From an uncultured Holophaga sp. (lineage in GTDB: Bacteria > Acidobacteriota > Holophagae > Holophagales > Holophagaceae), in assembly GCF_963677305.1 (NCBI RefSeq), contig NZ_OY781925.1, positions 309,501 to 373,500 of the forward strand: 64,000 nt of DNA. The letters run 5' to 3'. Positions within the stretch are counted from its first letter, which is position 1; each line of letters opens with the position of its first letter. Of this stretch, positions 24,036-33,633 are shown piece by piece. The notes under the pieces are model-generated. The model searched no databases and was not told the origin of the DNA. It saw only the letters and a list, made by a program, of their open reading frames with translations. The translations under genes were made by a program, and so were the position numbers.

Positions 24036-25848
24036 ATGGAATCGCTCCAACGCTTCTTCAAGGAGCACATGCTCCGTTTCGTGCCCTGGATCCTCCTGGC
24101 CTCCGTGCTCCTCATGGTGGCCGGTGGACTCCAGGGGTCCTTGACCGCGAGCTTCAAGTTTGTGCTGGAGGCCCTCGGTGTGAGCAGCCATACCCCGGAC
24201 ACCGGAGCCTTCCTCAAGATCGCCCACGGCAAGCTCTGGCTGCAGAATCACTTCCCAGCGGGGTCCATGTTCAGGAAGGACCTCTACTTCATCCCCTTCC
24301 TGATCGTTATCCTCTTCACCGTCCAGGGCATCCTGACCTACTCGGGCACCCTGCTCATGGTCCGCTGCGGCATCAAGGCCACCCAGGCACTCCGTGAACG
24401 CATCTTCGCCCGGATGCTGGACCAGGAGCCGGTCTTCTTCCAGAAACACCCGGTGGGAGAGCTGATCCAGCGCTGCATCAACGATGTGGCCTCCGTCCAG
24501 GGCATCGCCTCCAACCAGTTCGCCCAGCTGGTCACCGAGAGCACCAAGGCCCTTGGCCTGCTGATCCTCGTGCTTTACATGAACTGGCGGCTCTCCATCG
24601 TCATCTTCATCGCCGCCCCCCTGGTGGTCCTTCCCGTCCGCCGCCTCAGCAAGGCCATCCGGAAGGTCAACCACCGCAACCAGGAGGCCTCTGGCGAGCT
24701 CCTCCAGCGGGTCAAGGAGGTCTTCAGCAACGTCCGGGTCGTCATGGGCTTCGCCCGGGAGTCCTACGAAGTCGAGCGATTCCGCCAGCAGAACCTCCAG
24801 CTCTACCGCATCGGCATGCGCAGTGCCCGCATCTCCGCCCTCTCCAGTCCCCTCATGGAGATCGTGGGCGGTCTCATGCTGGCGGCACTCATCCTCTACG
24901 TCGGGCGCATCATCGAATCGGGGCAGATGTCCGGCACCAGCTTCGCGGCCTACCTCATGAGCGTCTACGCCTTCTACGACCCCGTCCGGCGCCTCACCAA
25001 ATTGAACAACGAGATCCAGGCCGCCCGGGCCTCCCTGGACCGGGTCTACTCGATCCTCGACCGCCAGCCCGAGATGGTCACCGCCGGAAACCCCTTACCC
25101 GTGCCCGCCCGCCCGGGCATCCTCCGCTTCGAAGGTGTCCGCTTCAGCTATGAGGGCCGCAATGGCCGCAACGAGGTTCTGAAAGGCATCGACCTGGAGG
25201 TTCGGACCGGGGAGACCGTCGCCCTGGTGGGGGGCAGCGGTGGCGGCAAGACCACCTTGGTCAACCTGGTACCCCCGTTTCTTCGATCCCACCGAGGGGC
25301 GCCTCACCCTGGACGGCACCGACATCCTGGACTTCGATGTGCGGGAGCTGCGGCGCCACATCGGCATCGTGACCCAGGAGACCCTGCTCTTCATGGACTC
25401 CATCCACGACAACATCGCCTATGGCTTCCAGGCCAGCCGTGAAGCAGTCGAAGCAGCAGCGCGCAAGGCCCATGCCCACGACTTCATCATGGGCCTGCCC
25501 AAAGGCTATGACACCCTGCTGGCCGAAACCGGGTCCAGCCTCTCCGGTGGCCAGCGGCAGCGCATCGCCATCGCCCGGGCCCTGCTCCAGGATCCCCCCA
25601 TCCTGATCCTGGACGAAGCCACCTCCGCACTGGACACGGAAAGCGAGCGGGCCGTCCAGGAGGCCCTGGAGATCCTCATGCAGGATCGCACCACCCTGGT
25701 CATCGCCCACCGCCTCTCCACGGTCCAGAAGGCCACCCGCATCTGCGTCCTCAAGCATGGCCGCATTGCGGAGATGGGCACCCACAGCGAGCTGGTGAAC
25801 CTGGGTGGCGAGTACAGCCGCCTCCGCAGCCTGCAGTTCCAGGCCTGA
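24036..25848 (+). pseudogene. MsbA-type ABC exporter (membrane domain plus ATPase) with one-base frameshift
   Basis: Two overlapping frames together encode one ABC exporter of about 603 residues, the MsbA size. Frame one (24036-25442) covers the six-helix membrane domain and the start of the ATPase up to Walker [10 protein letters not shown]. The correct frame then continues to 25848 with [18 protein letters not shown], the signature [16 protein letters not shown], Walker [14 protein letters not shown] and H-loop [10 protein letters not shown]. The switch is at a run of five C residues (25272-25276). With four Cs the junction reads [17 protein letters not shown], exactly as expected. Either the run carries a sequencing error, or the gene is disrupted or phase-variable at this homopolymer. 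If intact the protein would flip lipid A or a similar lipid across the inner membrane. Confidence 0.85.
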
Positions 25849-25849
25849 C

Positions 25850-26914
25850 ATGAAGAGAAGCGATTTCTTCTTCGAGCTTCCCGAGGAGCTCATCGCCCAG
25901 CGCCCCACCGAAGGTCGGGAGGACGCCCGCCTGCTGGTGGTGGACCCCCGGGACCACAGCCTCCGGCATACCACCGTCCGTGAGCTGCCCGATCTCGTTC
26001 CACGTGGAACACTCTGTGTGCCCAACGATGTGAAGGTCCGCCATGCCAGGCTCTGCCTCCGCCGCTCAGGGGGAGGCGAGGGCGAGGCCCTCCTCCTCAG
26101 AGCCATGCCGGAGGGTGGCTTCGAGGCCATGGTGCGTCCGGGCTCCCGCCTGAAGCCCGGCAAGATCGCCCAGGTGGTGGACCCAGCCACGGGGAGCCCC
26201 CTGGCGGAGCTCCAGATCGAGGAGAGCCTGGAGGAGGGCCTCCGCCGGGTCCTGGTGCTCCGGCATGGCCAGCCCCTGGACTGGGACGAGGTGGACCGCA
26301 TTGGCCGCCTGCCCCTACCCCCCTACATCACCCATGCCGCCGACGAGGTGGACGAGGGGCGCTACCAGACAGTCTTCCGGGCGGAGGAGGGGGAGGCCGT
26401 AGCCGCCCCCACCGCCGGACTCCACTTCACGCCCGGGCTCATCGCCCGTCTGCGGGAGCGAGGCTGCCCCTGGGCTCCGGTACGGCTCCATGTGGGTCTC
26501 GGCACCTTCCGCCCCATGAGCGCCGAGCATCTCGAGGACCACGTCATGCACCAGGAGCGGTACGAAATCCCCGGGGAGACCGCAGGCATCTTGGAGAGCG
26601 CCCTGCGTGCGGGCAGCCCCCCCATTCTGGCGGTGGGCACCACCAGCCTCCGGACCCTGGAGTCGGCCTGGGACGGGGAGCACTTGAAGAGCAGCGGCCA
26701 GACCCGCCTCTTCATTAAGCCCGGCTATCGCCTCCGCACAGCAGAGATGCTCCTGACCAACTTCCATCTGCCCGAGAGCACCCTCTTCGTGCTGGTCTCC
26801 ACCCTCATCGGCCTGGACTTCGCCCGCGAGGCCTACGCCGAAGCCATCCGGGAGCGCTACCGCTTTTTCAGCTACGGCGATGCCATGCTGATCCTGCAGA
26901 CCCATTCCGGTTGA
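25850..26914 (+). CDS. queA: S-adenosylmethionine:tRNA ribosyltransferase-isomerase
   Basis: 354 residues, typical for QueA, which transfers the ribosyl group of SAM to preQ1-modified tRNA, giving epoxyqueuosine. Diagnostic segments: FFFELPEELIAQRP near the start, ARLLVV, PLPPYI (about 150-155), YQTVFRAEEGEAVAAPTAGLHFT (about 167-190), LHVGLGTFRPM, and LLTNFHLPESTLFVLVSTLIG (about 300-320). The ATG at 25850 begins 1 nt after the ABC exporter stop. A parS-like palindrome lies inside the gene and encodes VPRGT. Confidence 0.96.
   Translation: MKRSDFFFELPEELIAQRPTEGREDARLLVVDPRDHSLRHTTVRELPDLVPRGTLCVPNDVKVRHARLCLRRSGGGEGEALLLRAMPEGGFEAMVRPGSRLKPGKIAQVVDPATGSPLAELQIEESLEEGLRRVLVLRHGQPLDWDEVDRIGRLPLPPYITHAADEVDEGRYQTVFRAEEGEAVAAPTAGLHFTPGLIARLRERGCPWAPVRLHVGLGTFRPMSAEHLEDHVMHQERYEIPGETAGILESALRAGSPPILAVGTTSLRTLESAWDGEHLKSSGQTRLFIKPGYRLRTAEMLLTNFHLPESTLFVLVSTLIGLDFAREAYAEAIRERYRFFSYGDAMLILQTHSG
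25996..26011. promoter_or_regulatory. parS-like ParB-binding site inside queA
   Basis: The 14-bp palindrome GTTCCACGTGGAAC is perfect; only the first base of the 16-mer departs from TGTTCCACGTGGAACA. It lies within the coding sequence. Confidence 0.7.
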
Positions 26915-27030
26915 GCCCCTGCAAGACCGACGAGAGGGCTTGGCACCAGCATGGCATGGGGTTCCGACAGGCCTCCCACTGAGAACCATCGGCTCGGCCT
27001 TCGGGGATGGACCTGCGGGAAATCCGTCAG

Positions 27031-27543
27031 CTATCGCCGCTTGTGATGGGGCTTCTCAGGGGCCTCGACGGCGCCCCCCACCAGGGTCTGACCACTGTCC
27101 AGGCTCAGCTCCCAGCCCAGTCGGTCGCCCTTCTTCAGGCCGATGCTCTTGAAGGTCCCCACCGGGAATTCAACAAAGTTGCGGGTGGGCACCCTGCCCC
27201 CATAGGTGGGGCAGTCGTCCCCCACCATGGGTGAACAGGGGGGGACATTCTCCGCCAGTTCCAGGATGGTGCCGTCCGCCTTCACCCAGGCCACATCCAG
27301 GCTGATCAGGCAGTTCTTCATCCAGATGGCGTGGTAGCCATCCTCCTCGTAGAGGAAGAACATGCAGTGGTCCTTTGCCAGGGAGGGCCGGTACATCAGC
27401 CCCCGGGCCCGGTCCATGTCCGTGTGGGCCACCTCCGCCTGGAAGCGGTGCCCCTTCGCAAGGACGACTCCGCCGTCCGCCGCCACGGCGGGAATGACCG
27501 AAAACAGGGTGAGCAACAGGGGAAGAGCCTTGGGACTGCGCAT
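27031..27543 (-). CDS. Secreted DUF192-family protein
   Basis: 170 residues with a signal peptide (MRSPKALPLLLTLFSVIPAVAADG). The rest is a DUF192 domain: FQAEVAHTDMDRARGLMYRPSLAKDHCMFFLYEEDGYHAIWMKNCLISLDVAWVKADGTIL. The GLMYR and WMKN(C/T) motifs are hallmarks of this family of small beta-barrel proteins of unknown function. The start at 27543 was chosen for the signal peptide. It is downstream of thyX on the same strand, 19 nt away. Role unknown. Confidence 0.88.
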   Translation of the reverse strand: MRSPKALPLLLTLFSVIPAVAADGGVVLAKGHRFQAEVAHTDMDRARGLMYRPSLAKDHCMFFLYEEDGYHAIWMKNCLISLDVAWVKADGTILELAENVPPCSPMVGDDCPTYGGRVPTRNFVEFPVGTFKSIGLKKGDRLGWELSLDSGQTLVGGAVEAPEKPHHKRR

Positions 27544-27562
27544 GCCCCAAGGATAGCGCGGA

Positions 27563-28243
27563 TCAGGCCGAAGGGCCCTCCAAGAGCGCCTTGAGCCCCT
27601 CGGGGAACACCGCCAATGCCGCCTCCCGAACCGCATGGGCATACTGCTGGATCTCCCACTGGGCATGGCCATCCGTCCGCAGACGGATGAAGTGGGCCAC
27701 CGCCTGGAGGCTGGCGGTCCAGTAGACCTCGGAGTAGAGCCCCAGGGGCAGGATACAGCGGGCCTGTTCCCTGCAGACGCCCAACCCGATCAGCTCCTTG
27801 TAGTTCGCCACGCTGGCTCGGCAGGTGTCCAGGTAGAGGGCTGCCGCCTGCTCCCGGCTCCCCGCCTCGATCTCGCCCTCGCTGCCCTGTTTGTTGACCT
27901 TGGCCTGCTGGCGGAAGGTCGCAGGCACGTGGAACTCGTTCTCGGCGAACTCCACATAGCGCCCGCTGATCTCGTTGAACTCCGACCCGATGCGGTGCTT
28001 CATCCACTGGCGGAAGACGAAGATGGGCGCCTTCACATGGAAGGTGAGGGCTGTGTGGCGGAAGGGGGAGGTGTGCTCGTGAGCGGCCAGATAGCGCACC
28101 AGCTTGGCATCCCCCTCGTCAAAATCCTCCTTGCGCTTGCCGAAGGAGACCCGCGCAGCATTCACGATGGTGAGGTCCGAACCCATATGGTCCACCAGCT
28201 GCACGAAGCCGCGATCCAGGACGGGAAGAGAGGGGTGGGACAT
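27563..28243 (-). CDS. thyX: Flavin-dependent thymidylate synthase
   Basis: 226 residues. ThyX makes dTMP from dUMP using methylene-tetrahydrofolate, FAD and NADPH, replacing ThyA. The signature RHRxxSxNExSxRY appears as KHRIGSEFNEISGRY; the first Arg is Lys, a known type of variation. FRHTALTFHVKAPIFVFRQW precedes it, and a C-terminal helix (EQARCILPLGLYSEVYWT) supplies the dUMP-binding Arg. The start at 28243 has GGAGG 4 nt upstream; a longer start at 28261 lacks this. Confidence 0.95.
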   Translation of the reverse strand: MSHPSLPVLDRGFVQLVDHMGSDLTIVNAARVSFGKRKEDFDEGDAKLVRYLAAHEHTSPFRHTALTFHVKAPIFVFRQWMKHRIGSEFNEISGRYVEFAENEFHVPATFRQQAKVNKQGSEGEIEAGSREQAAALYLDTCRASVANYKELIGLGVCREQARCILPLGLYSEVYWTASLQAVAHFIRLRTDGHAQWEIQQYAHAVREAALAVFPEGLKALLEGPSA

Positions 28244-28319
28244 GGAGCCTCCGGTTTCCACGATTATCCCCCACCCGCCCCTTCCCGTCAGTCCCTTGGA
28301 CCCTCAGATCCGGTCGACA

Positions 28320-28465
28320 GCCGGGCCTATTTATTTTTATTTCATTAACTGCTCCGCCCCAACTTGGAGTTCCCCTTGATTTCTGGGAGAATGGCGAGCT
28401 TGGCAGGCGAGCGGAGCGCCCGGACACGACGCCCGGACGCTCCACCCTGCCCTCTGGAGGCCGAC
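28320..28465 (+). promoter_or_regulatory. Leader of the transaldolase-like gene: AT-rich patch and hairpin
   Basis: An AT-rich patch (TATTTATTTTTATTTCATTAA at about 28328-28348) is followed by TTGGAG near 28364 and GAGAAT about 17 nt later, a plausible promoter with an UP-like element. Further on, GGAGCG (about 28409) and CGCTCC (about 28437) form an inverted repeat enclosing a duplicated CCCGGAC. SD GGAGG precedes the ATG. Confidence 0.35.
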
Positions 28466-29113
28466 ATGAAGTTCTTCCTGGATACCGCCAACATCGATGA
28501 GATCCGCCGCATCAACGCCTGGGGCATCCTCGACGGCGTGACCACCAACCCTTCCCTGATCGCCAAGGAGTCCGGCAGGCCCTTCGAGGAGATCATCAAG
28601 GAGATCTGCAGCATCGTGGACGGACCCATCAGCGCCGAGGTCATCAGCCTCGAGGCCGAGGGGATGATCAAGGAGGGCCGCGAGCTCGCCAAGATCCACA
28701 AGAACGTGGTCGTCAAAGTACCCCTCACCCCCGAGGGCCTCAAGGCCACCAAGGCCTTCAGCGCCGAAGGCATCAAGACCAACGTCACCCTCTGCTTCTC
28801 CGCCACCCAGGGCCTCATGGCCGCCAAGGCCGGCGCCACCTATGTCAGCCCCTTCGTCGGTCGCCTCGATGACATCGGTCTCGACGGCCTTGAGCTGATC
28901 CGCGAGCTGGCCGCCATCTTCGAGAACTATGGCCTGGAAACCCAGGTGTTGGCCGCCAGCATCCGCCAGCCCCGCCATGTCACTGAAAGCGCCCTGGCCG
29001 GCGCCCACGTGGCCACCATCCCCACCAAAGTGATGGAACAGATGGTCAAGCACCCCCTCACCGACAAGGGCATCGAGGGCTTCATGGCCGACTGGAAGAA
29101 GAGCGGCAGGTAG
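28466..29113 (+). CDS. tal: Transaldolase of the short TalC/FSA family
   Basis: 215 residues, the size of TalC-type transaldolases. [35 protein letters not shown] is the family N-terminus. The Schiff-base Lys is in [13 protein letters not shown] (about residue 83). [27 protein letters not shown] and [12 protein letters not shown] follow. The enzyme moves a dihydroxyacetone unit in the non-oxidative pentose phosphate pathway; fructose-6-phosphate aldolase is the alternative activity within this family and cannot be excluded by eye. SD GGAGG; an efficient terminator follows. Confidence 0.94.
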   Translation: MKFFLDTANIDEIRRINAWGILDGVTTNPSLIAKESGRPFEEIIKEICSIVDGPISAEVISLEAEGMIKEGRELAKIHKNVVVKVPLTPEGLKATKAFSAEGIKTNVTLCFSATQGLMAAKAGATYVSPFVGRLDDIGLDGLELIRELAAIFENYGLETQVLAASIRQPRHVTESALAGAHVATIPTKVMEQMVKHPLTDKGIEGFMADWKKSGR

Positions 29114-29128
29114 CCTTCTGCCCCGTCC

Positions 29129-29164
29129 AAAGGAAAACCCCGGCCAGAGCCGGGGTTTTCCTTT
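29129..29164. terminator. Bidirectional rho-independent terminator
   Basis: A perfect 16-bp stem (29129-29144 with 29149-29164) with a 4-nt CAGA loop. It is A-rich on the left and T-rich on the right, so it works for both the transaldolase gene and the convergent protease gene. Confidence 0.92.
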
Positions 29165-29181
29165 GCCTTCAACTCCTGGGA

Positions 29182-31305
29182 TCAGGGAATGGTGACGGTG
29201 TAGTAGTCCACTTGGCCGGCCACCATGTTGCAGTTATATAGCTGGTTGAGTTGCATCGCCTGCGGCGAAGCCAGCGTCGTGCTCTGGCTCCCTGCAAACC
29301 CGCTGGGGCTCGCCAGGGTTCCTGGGGCCGAAGCGGCACCATCGCCGTAGAGCGCTGGCCCAACCCAGAGGGCATATTCGCCCTGGTAGCTGGCAGCGTT
29401 CTGGAAAGGATGGATGCCCAGGATGTAGGTGCCGGAGGGAAGCACATACGTCGCAGTGTCCAGCAGGTCGACATCGTAGGTTGCCAGCAAGGTGCCTGTG
29501 CTGGAGTAGAGCAGGATCACGGAGTCCTCATCGCCAGTACTGCCTTCATCCGGCAGGGTCTCAATGTTGTAGATCGGCAGCGCGAAGCTGATCGTCTGGG
29601 CCGCCACCGTGCTCCCCTGCTTGACCTCGAAGACCGGCGTGGAGGCCACGGTTCCCGCGATGACACTGCGGGCCAGGTAGTACCCCGGGCGCAGTAGGTT
29701 GAAATAGGCTGATCCGGTGGTGGCGCTGGCATCACTCGTGACGCTGCCCGCCAGGGTCAGGCTGCTGGCGACGTAATTGCTGATGGTCTTACCGGTGGCA
29801 TCGCACTGGTAGAGGCTCACGGTCAGACCGGACTGGGCATAGACCGACCCGTCCACCGTGTTCGTAGCCTTGATCTCCACGCGCCCATCCACATAGCTGG
29901 TCGCGGGGGTCTTCTTGGCGTTCACATCCGAGACCACGCTGCCAATGGTCTTGAGGACATTGACCCGCCCCCAGCCCGTGTCCTCGGTGAAGCCCGTGGC
30001 CCCTTCGATGTAGTCGGCATTGGCCTCCAGGTAGGTCTTGATCTGGTCGGGGCGGAGATCCGGTGCGAAGGTCAACATATAGCCCACCAGTCCCGTGACG
30101 AAGGGCGCAGACATAGAGGTGCCGGATTCACTGACATAGCCCGCATCATCGAAGGCGTAGGTCGAGATGATGTCGTAGCCAGGGGCGCAAACCGAGATGT
30201 GGCGGCCCGAGTCCGAGAAGTGGACCTTCTTGTCCTCACCGGTGGTGGCCCCCACGGCAATGACGCCGGAATAGGCCGCCGGGTATTTGGTGATGTTCTG
30301 GCCGTCGTTCCCCATGGAAGCGATGACCACCACATTGTTCTCCAGGGCATATTCAACCATGTCCACGGCGAACTGGCTGGCGTAGGTGCCGCCCAGGGAC
30401 ATGTTCACGGGGATGGTGTGGGCATAGTTAGCCTTTTTCCAGTTCACCAAGTGGTAAAGCGAACCGTAGATGGCCCAGGCTCCCCCGCTGCCCGCATCAG
30501 AGAGCCCCTTGTAGCTCATCAGGTCCACATTCCAGCAGACCCCGGCCACCCCGACCCCATTGTTGCCGGTGGCGGCGATGGTGCCGGCGGTGTGGGTGCC
30601 ATGCTCGTTGCCATCGGTGCTGGTGTATGCGGTGCCCACATAGTCGATGGGCTGAACGGTGTAGTCACTGCTCCCGTCGATCAGGGCCCCGCCGTTGTCC
30701 AGGTCGTACCAGGAGAAGGCATGGGTGACCTGGGCGGTGAGATCCTCATGGCCGAAGTCGACCCCTGTATCCACATCCACCACCACAGGGCGGTATGAGC
30801 CAAAGCCGTAGGTGGTCCAGGCCTCCTTGGCCTGGGTGATGGCCACAGAGTATTCCTCACTCAGGACCTTGGGATCGGGATTGTCGTAGGTGATCCCGGC
30901 ATCGGCCTGGATGGCAAGCTCAGGCTCAGCGAAAAGCACACCCCGGGCCACCTTGAGCGCTTGGAGGGCGCTCAGGACATCGGAGCCCTTCGTCAGGCGG
31001 TAGTATGTCGCCCCATTGAGGGTCATGCGACCGGCGACCTGGAATCCCAGCTTGGCAAAGAGCCGGGTATCCATGCCGCTGTCGACCTTGGCGATGACAC
31101 TGCCATAGACCGAACCGGCCTTGAGCTCGGTCTCGGACTGGGGATCGAAGAAGGTGTAGGCTGCCGCAGGCGTGGTGGAGCTCGTGAGGGCCTTGGAGGT
31201 GGTGCTGGTTGTTGTGCCCGTGTGACCCGAGCTGCAGGCCAGACCAAGCGCCAGCCCACCAGCCACCACCACGCGGGTCAGGATGGAAAATGCGTGCGTC
31301 GTCAT
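29182..31305 (-). CDS. Subtilisin-like (S8) serine protease lipoprotein
   Basis: 707 residues. The N-terminus has a hydrophobic segment and lipobox ending LALGLAC (Cys about 23), followed by a Ser/Thr-rich linker, so it is probably a surface or periplasmic lipoprotein. A propeptide/I9-like region spans about 55-125 (VIAKVDSGMDTRLFAKLGFQVAGRM). The catalytic triad: Asp in VVDVDTGVDFGHEDL (about 178), His in GNEHGTHTAGTIA (about 233) and Ser in SGTSMSAPFVTGL (about 402). The last 230 residues are beta-rich and include a PPC-type segment ending ALWVGP. SD GGAGAG. It starts 10 nt after the gene at 31316, forming a two-gene operon with it. Confidence 0.93.
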   Translation of the reverse strand: MTTHAFSILTRVVVAGGLALGLACSSGHTGTTTSTTSKALTSSTTPAAAYTFFDPQSETELKAGSVYGSVIAKVDSGMDTRLFAKLGFQVAGRMTLNGATYYRLTKGSDVLSALQALKVARGVLFAEPELAIQADAGITYDNPDPKVLSEEYSVAITQAKEAWTTYGFGSYRPVVVDVDTGVDFGHEDLTAQVTHAFSWYDLDNGGALIDGSSDYTVQPIDYVGTAYTSTDGNEHGTHTAGTIAATGNNGVGVAGVCWNVDLMSYKGLSDAGSGGAWAIYGSLYHLVNWKKANYAHTIPVNMSLGGTYASQFAVDMVEYALENNVVVIASMGNDGQNITKYPAAYSGVIAVGATTGEDKKVHFSDSGRHISVCAPGYDIISTYAFDDAGYVSESGTSMSAPFVTGLVGYMLTFAPDLRPDQIKTYLEANADYIEGATGFTEDTGWGRVNVLKTIGSVVSDVNAKKTPATSYVDGRVEIKATNTVDGSVYAQSGLTVSLYQCDATGKTISNYVASSLTLAGSVTSDASATTGSAYFNLLRPGYYLARSVIAGTVASTPVFEVKQGSTVAAQTISFALPIYNIETLPDEGSTGDEDSVILLYSSTGTLLATYDVDLLDTATYVLPSGTYILGIHPFQNAASYQGEYALWVGPALYGDGAASAPGTLASPSGFAGSQSTTLASPQAMQLNQLYNCNMVAGQVDYYTVTIP

Positions 31306-31315
31306 GCGGACTCTC

Positions 31316-33319
31316 CTACTGGGCATTGGGGTCTGTGGTGAAGGTGAAGTAGCCGTTGACCGCACCGTAGCCCTGCTCGTAGGTGCTGCCATAGGAGCGG
31401 CCGAAGGCCGCGGTCGAAGCGCCCGGCGTGGAACCTCCGAAATACTTCAGGAAGTAGCAGGCGTTGGCGGTGAAGTAGTACCCATCGCCGCTGCCGAAGA
31501 AGCTCCACTCATAGGTCGTCCCTGGATCCAGGTACCCAGAAGGAAGCGTAAGACTCAGAAGTGAATGGTCCCCGCTGATGGTGCAGGCGGTCGTCGTGGA
31601 CCAGCTCCCGCTGGAGAGGCTGTAGATCTGAAAGACACCGCTCACGAAGTTGTAGCGGTAGCGCTGTGAGTAGACGGCATTCCCCACCTTGTCCCGAACG
31701 AGCAGGTCAAAGTAGAAGTAGTCGGAAGTGCTGGCATCCCAGAGGCTGGGATCTGAGATCGCAAGCTGGAAGGTGGGCGCCAGAGTGGTGACCACCGAGT
31801 CATGGGCTGGAGCCGCCAGATTGGCCTTGAAGGGGGCCAGGAACTTGGCATAGAGCGGAGTCGACATGGGAGAGTAACCCCCGTTGGCCGTCGTGTTGCC
31901 ACTGAAGGCCCTAACTTCGTAGAAGTAGAGCTTCCCCAGCGTCAAGGTCGGATCGGAGTCATAGACGGTCAGCCCGCTGGCGAGGGTCAAGGAAGGCAGG
32001 GTCACGGTCTTGACCTTGGTGTAGGCACCGGCATCCACAGCCCGGTATAGCTCGTAGCCCCTGATGTACTGGGCAACCCCGGCATTGGTCACACTCAGCT
32101 GCAGGGCCCCCAGGCAGGTGGAACTGCTCCCATCGCTGGAGGGCAGAGAGAATATATTCCGGGAGACGCCATAGGTATTGAGCCCCAGTGCGCTCAAGGT
32201 AGCCGTGGCCGTGGAGAGGTCAGCGTCGGAAGTCACCGAGGCCACATCCGTCAGGGTCACGGGCAACCTCTGCTCCGTGCGGTTGTTGGCCACGTCATAG
32301 ACCACCACATCCACATAGTGGCTGGCGCTGTTGGCCCCAGCGAAATTGACCGCGAAGATGTCCGTGGTCCGGTAGGCCGCCTCGTCCCCGAAGGTGATAG
32401 CGGTTGAGTTCTCCGCCTCCTCGTCCGCGGCAGTGTAGTCGTAAGACCAAGGCAAACGATCGACATTGATTCCGATGCCGAAACCGGACCATGCAGTGGG
32501 GCTGATACCCGAGCGCCCCACCGCGGTGACCTTGATGAACTTGATGTTGGCCATGGTGTCGCTGATGGCACCATCGGCCACGGCGGTCCAGGTGCTGCCA
32601 TCGGCTGAGTAGGCCAGGGAAGTGATCACCGGAGCCGAGGCAGGGAAGGAGACCATGCCCAGGCTGTGGCAGTAGAAATCTGCTGTGGAGGTAACGGCAG
32701 GGTCAAAGGCTGTCAGCGCTGCCTGGGCCGAACCGCTGGCCTCTGCGTAGAGGGTGTACTTCTGGGTAGTGTCCAGACCCAGGTCCAGGGTACCGGAGTC
32801 CGGAACGGAGATCCCACTCTGGAGCACCGTGCCATCGGCATCCGTCACCGTCAGGTTGGCGCCGACCGCTGGAGAGCCGTTGATGGAATCCAGCACCGTT
32901 GCCTTGGTCGTCAGGGGCAGCCGGGTCACCGTCAGGGTGCTGCTGGTGGCCGTGCCGTCTTCGGCCGTGACCACAACAGTAATCAGATTGGCCCCATCCT
33001 GCAGGGCGACCGTCGCGGTGCCCGCACTGCTCAAGGGATTGCCGTTCACGGCAACCGTTGCCTTGGCGCTTGCGGCCTTGGGCGTGAGGACCAAGCTGCC
33101 ATCCCCGGAGTAGAGGGTGGTCTGGTAGGCGGTCACCGCACCACTGAAGGCAGGACTCAACTGTCCGTTGGACAAGCCCAGGCTGGCCAGATTCGAGTTC
33201 CCGTCCACCTGGACCGTCGAATGGGTGGAATGACCCGACGAACAACCCGGCGACATGACAAGGCCCAGCAAGACCAGAGACACAATGGGGATTTGTTTGT
33301 AGCATTTACTATATAGCAT
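31316..33319 (-). CDS. Large surface lipoprotein with a cadherin-like beta-sandwich domain
   Basis: 667 residues. Signal/lipobox: MLYSKCYKQIPIVSLVLLGLVMSPGCSSGHS. A cadherin-like beta-sandwich domain (PF12733 type) is likely at about 40-130: LASLGLSNGQLSPAFSGAVTAYQTTL ... KATVAVNGNPLSSAG ... LQDGANLITVVVTAEDGT. The rest is Ser/Thr/Ala-rich beta structure, with LYAEASGSAQAAL and an FnIII-like part around GYELYRAVDAGAYTKVKTV. The lipobox surroundings (CSSGH) resemble those of the downstream protease. SD AAGGAGAT is strong. Base composition is less GC-rich than average here. Function unknown; a partner or adhesin role beside the protease is an inference. Confidence 0.8.
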   Translation of the reverse strand: MLYSKCYKQIPIVSLVLLGLVMSPGCSSGHSTHSTVQVDGNSNLASLGLSNGQLSPAFSGAVTAYQTTLYSGDGSLVLTPKAASAKATVAVNGNPLSSAGTATVALQDGANLITVVVTAEDGTATSSTLTVTRLPLTTKATVLDSINGSPAVGANLTVTDADGTVLQSGISVPDSGTLDLGLDTTQKYTLYAEASGSAQAALTAFDPAVTSTADFYCHSLGMVSFPASAPVITSLAYSADGSTWTAVADGAISDTMANIKFIKVTAVGRSGISPTAWSGFGIGINVDRLPWSYDYTAADEEAENSTAITFGDEAAYRTTDIFAVNFAGANSASHYVDVVVYDVANNRTEQRLPVTLTDVASVTSDADLSTATATLSALGLNTYGVSRNIFSLPSSDGSSSTCLGALQLSVTNAGVAQYIRGYELYRAVDAGAYTKVKTVTLPSLTLASGLTVYDSDPTLTLGKLYFYEVRAFSGNTTANGGYSPMSTPLYAKFLAPFKANLAAPAHDSVVTTLAPTFQLAISDPSLWDASTSDYFYFDLLVRDKVGNAVYSQRYRYNFVSGVFQIYSLSSGSWSTTTACTISGDHSLLSLTLPSGYLDPGTTYEWSFFGSGDGYYFTANACYFLKYFGGSTPGASTAAFGRSYGSTYEQGYGAVNGYFTFTTDPNAQ

Positions 33320-33633
33320 GGGCAATCTCCTTGGAAATTGGCGGTGTACCATGGATTCAATCACAGAAGACTAACACCACGGTGACAAACCCATACATCA
33401 AAAGCAAAGGCATGTTGTTTTTTTATTTCAATATGTTCTTATTTGCTTGGTACATTGATGGTTATACTATTATTCCCGTAAAAAAAATATACCCAGTGGG
33501 CTCCAAAAGAACCGATCCGATGCCAGATCCAGGTCATACACCCGGTTTATTCAACGGTTCGGCGAGTCCAAGCCGGGGATCCCTGTCCCTCCCCTCCTGA
33601 ACGCCCTTGCTAAACTGGGATCAGGAGTCCTCC
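33320..33633. other. AT-rich divergent intergenic region between the lipoprotein operon and metA
   Basis: Bases 33361-33510 are conspicuously AT-rich (TTGTTTTTTTATTTCAATATG; TAAAAAAAATATA) in a GC-rich genome. No ORF is convincing. It must hold the promoter of the protease operon on the minus strand, and the metA promoter near its right end (TGCTAAACT, about 33608-33616, is an extended -10 candidate). I looked for SAM-type riboswitch motifs before metA and saw none. The AT-rich stretch could be a transfer boundary or a nucleoid-protein site. Confidence 0.5.

Noticed and set aside
33520..33633. SAM riboswitch before metA
   Set aside because: No match to the conserved SAM-I, SAM-II or SAM/SAH cores could be seen in the short leader.
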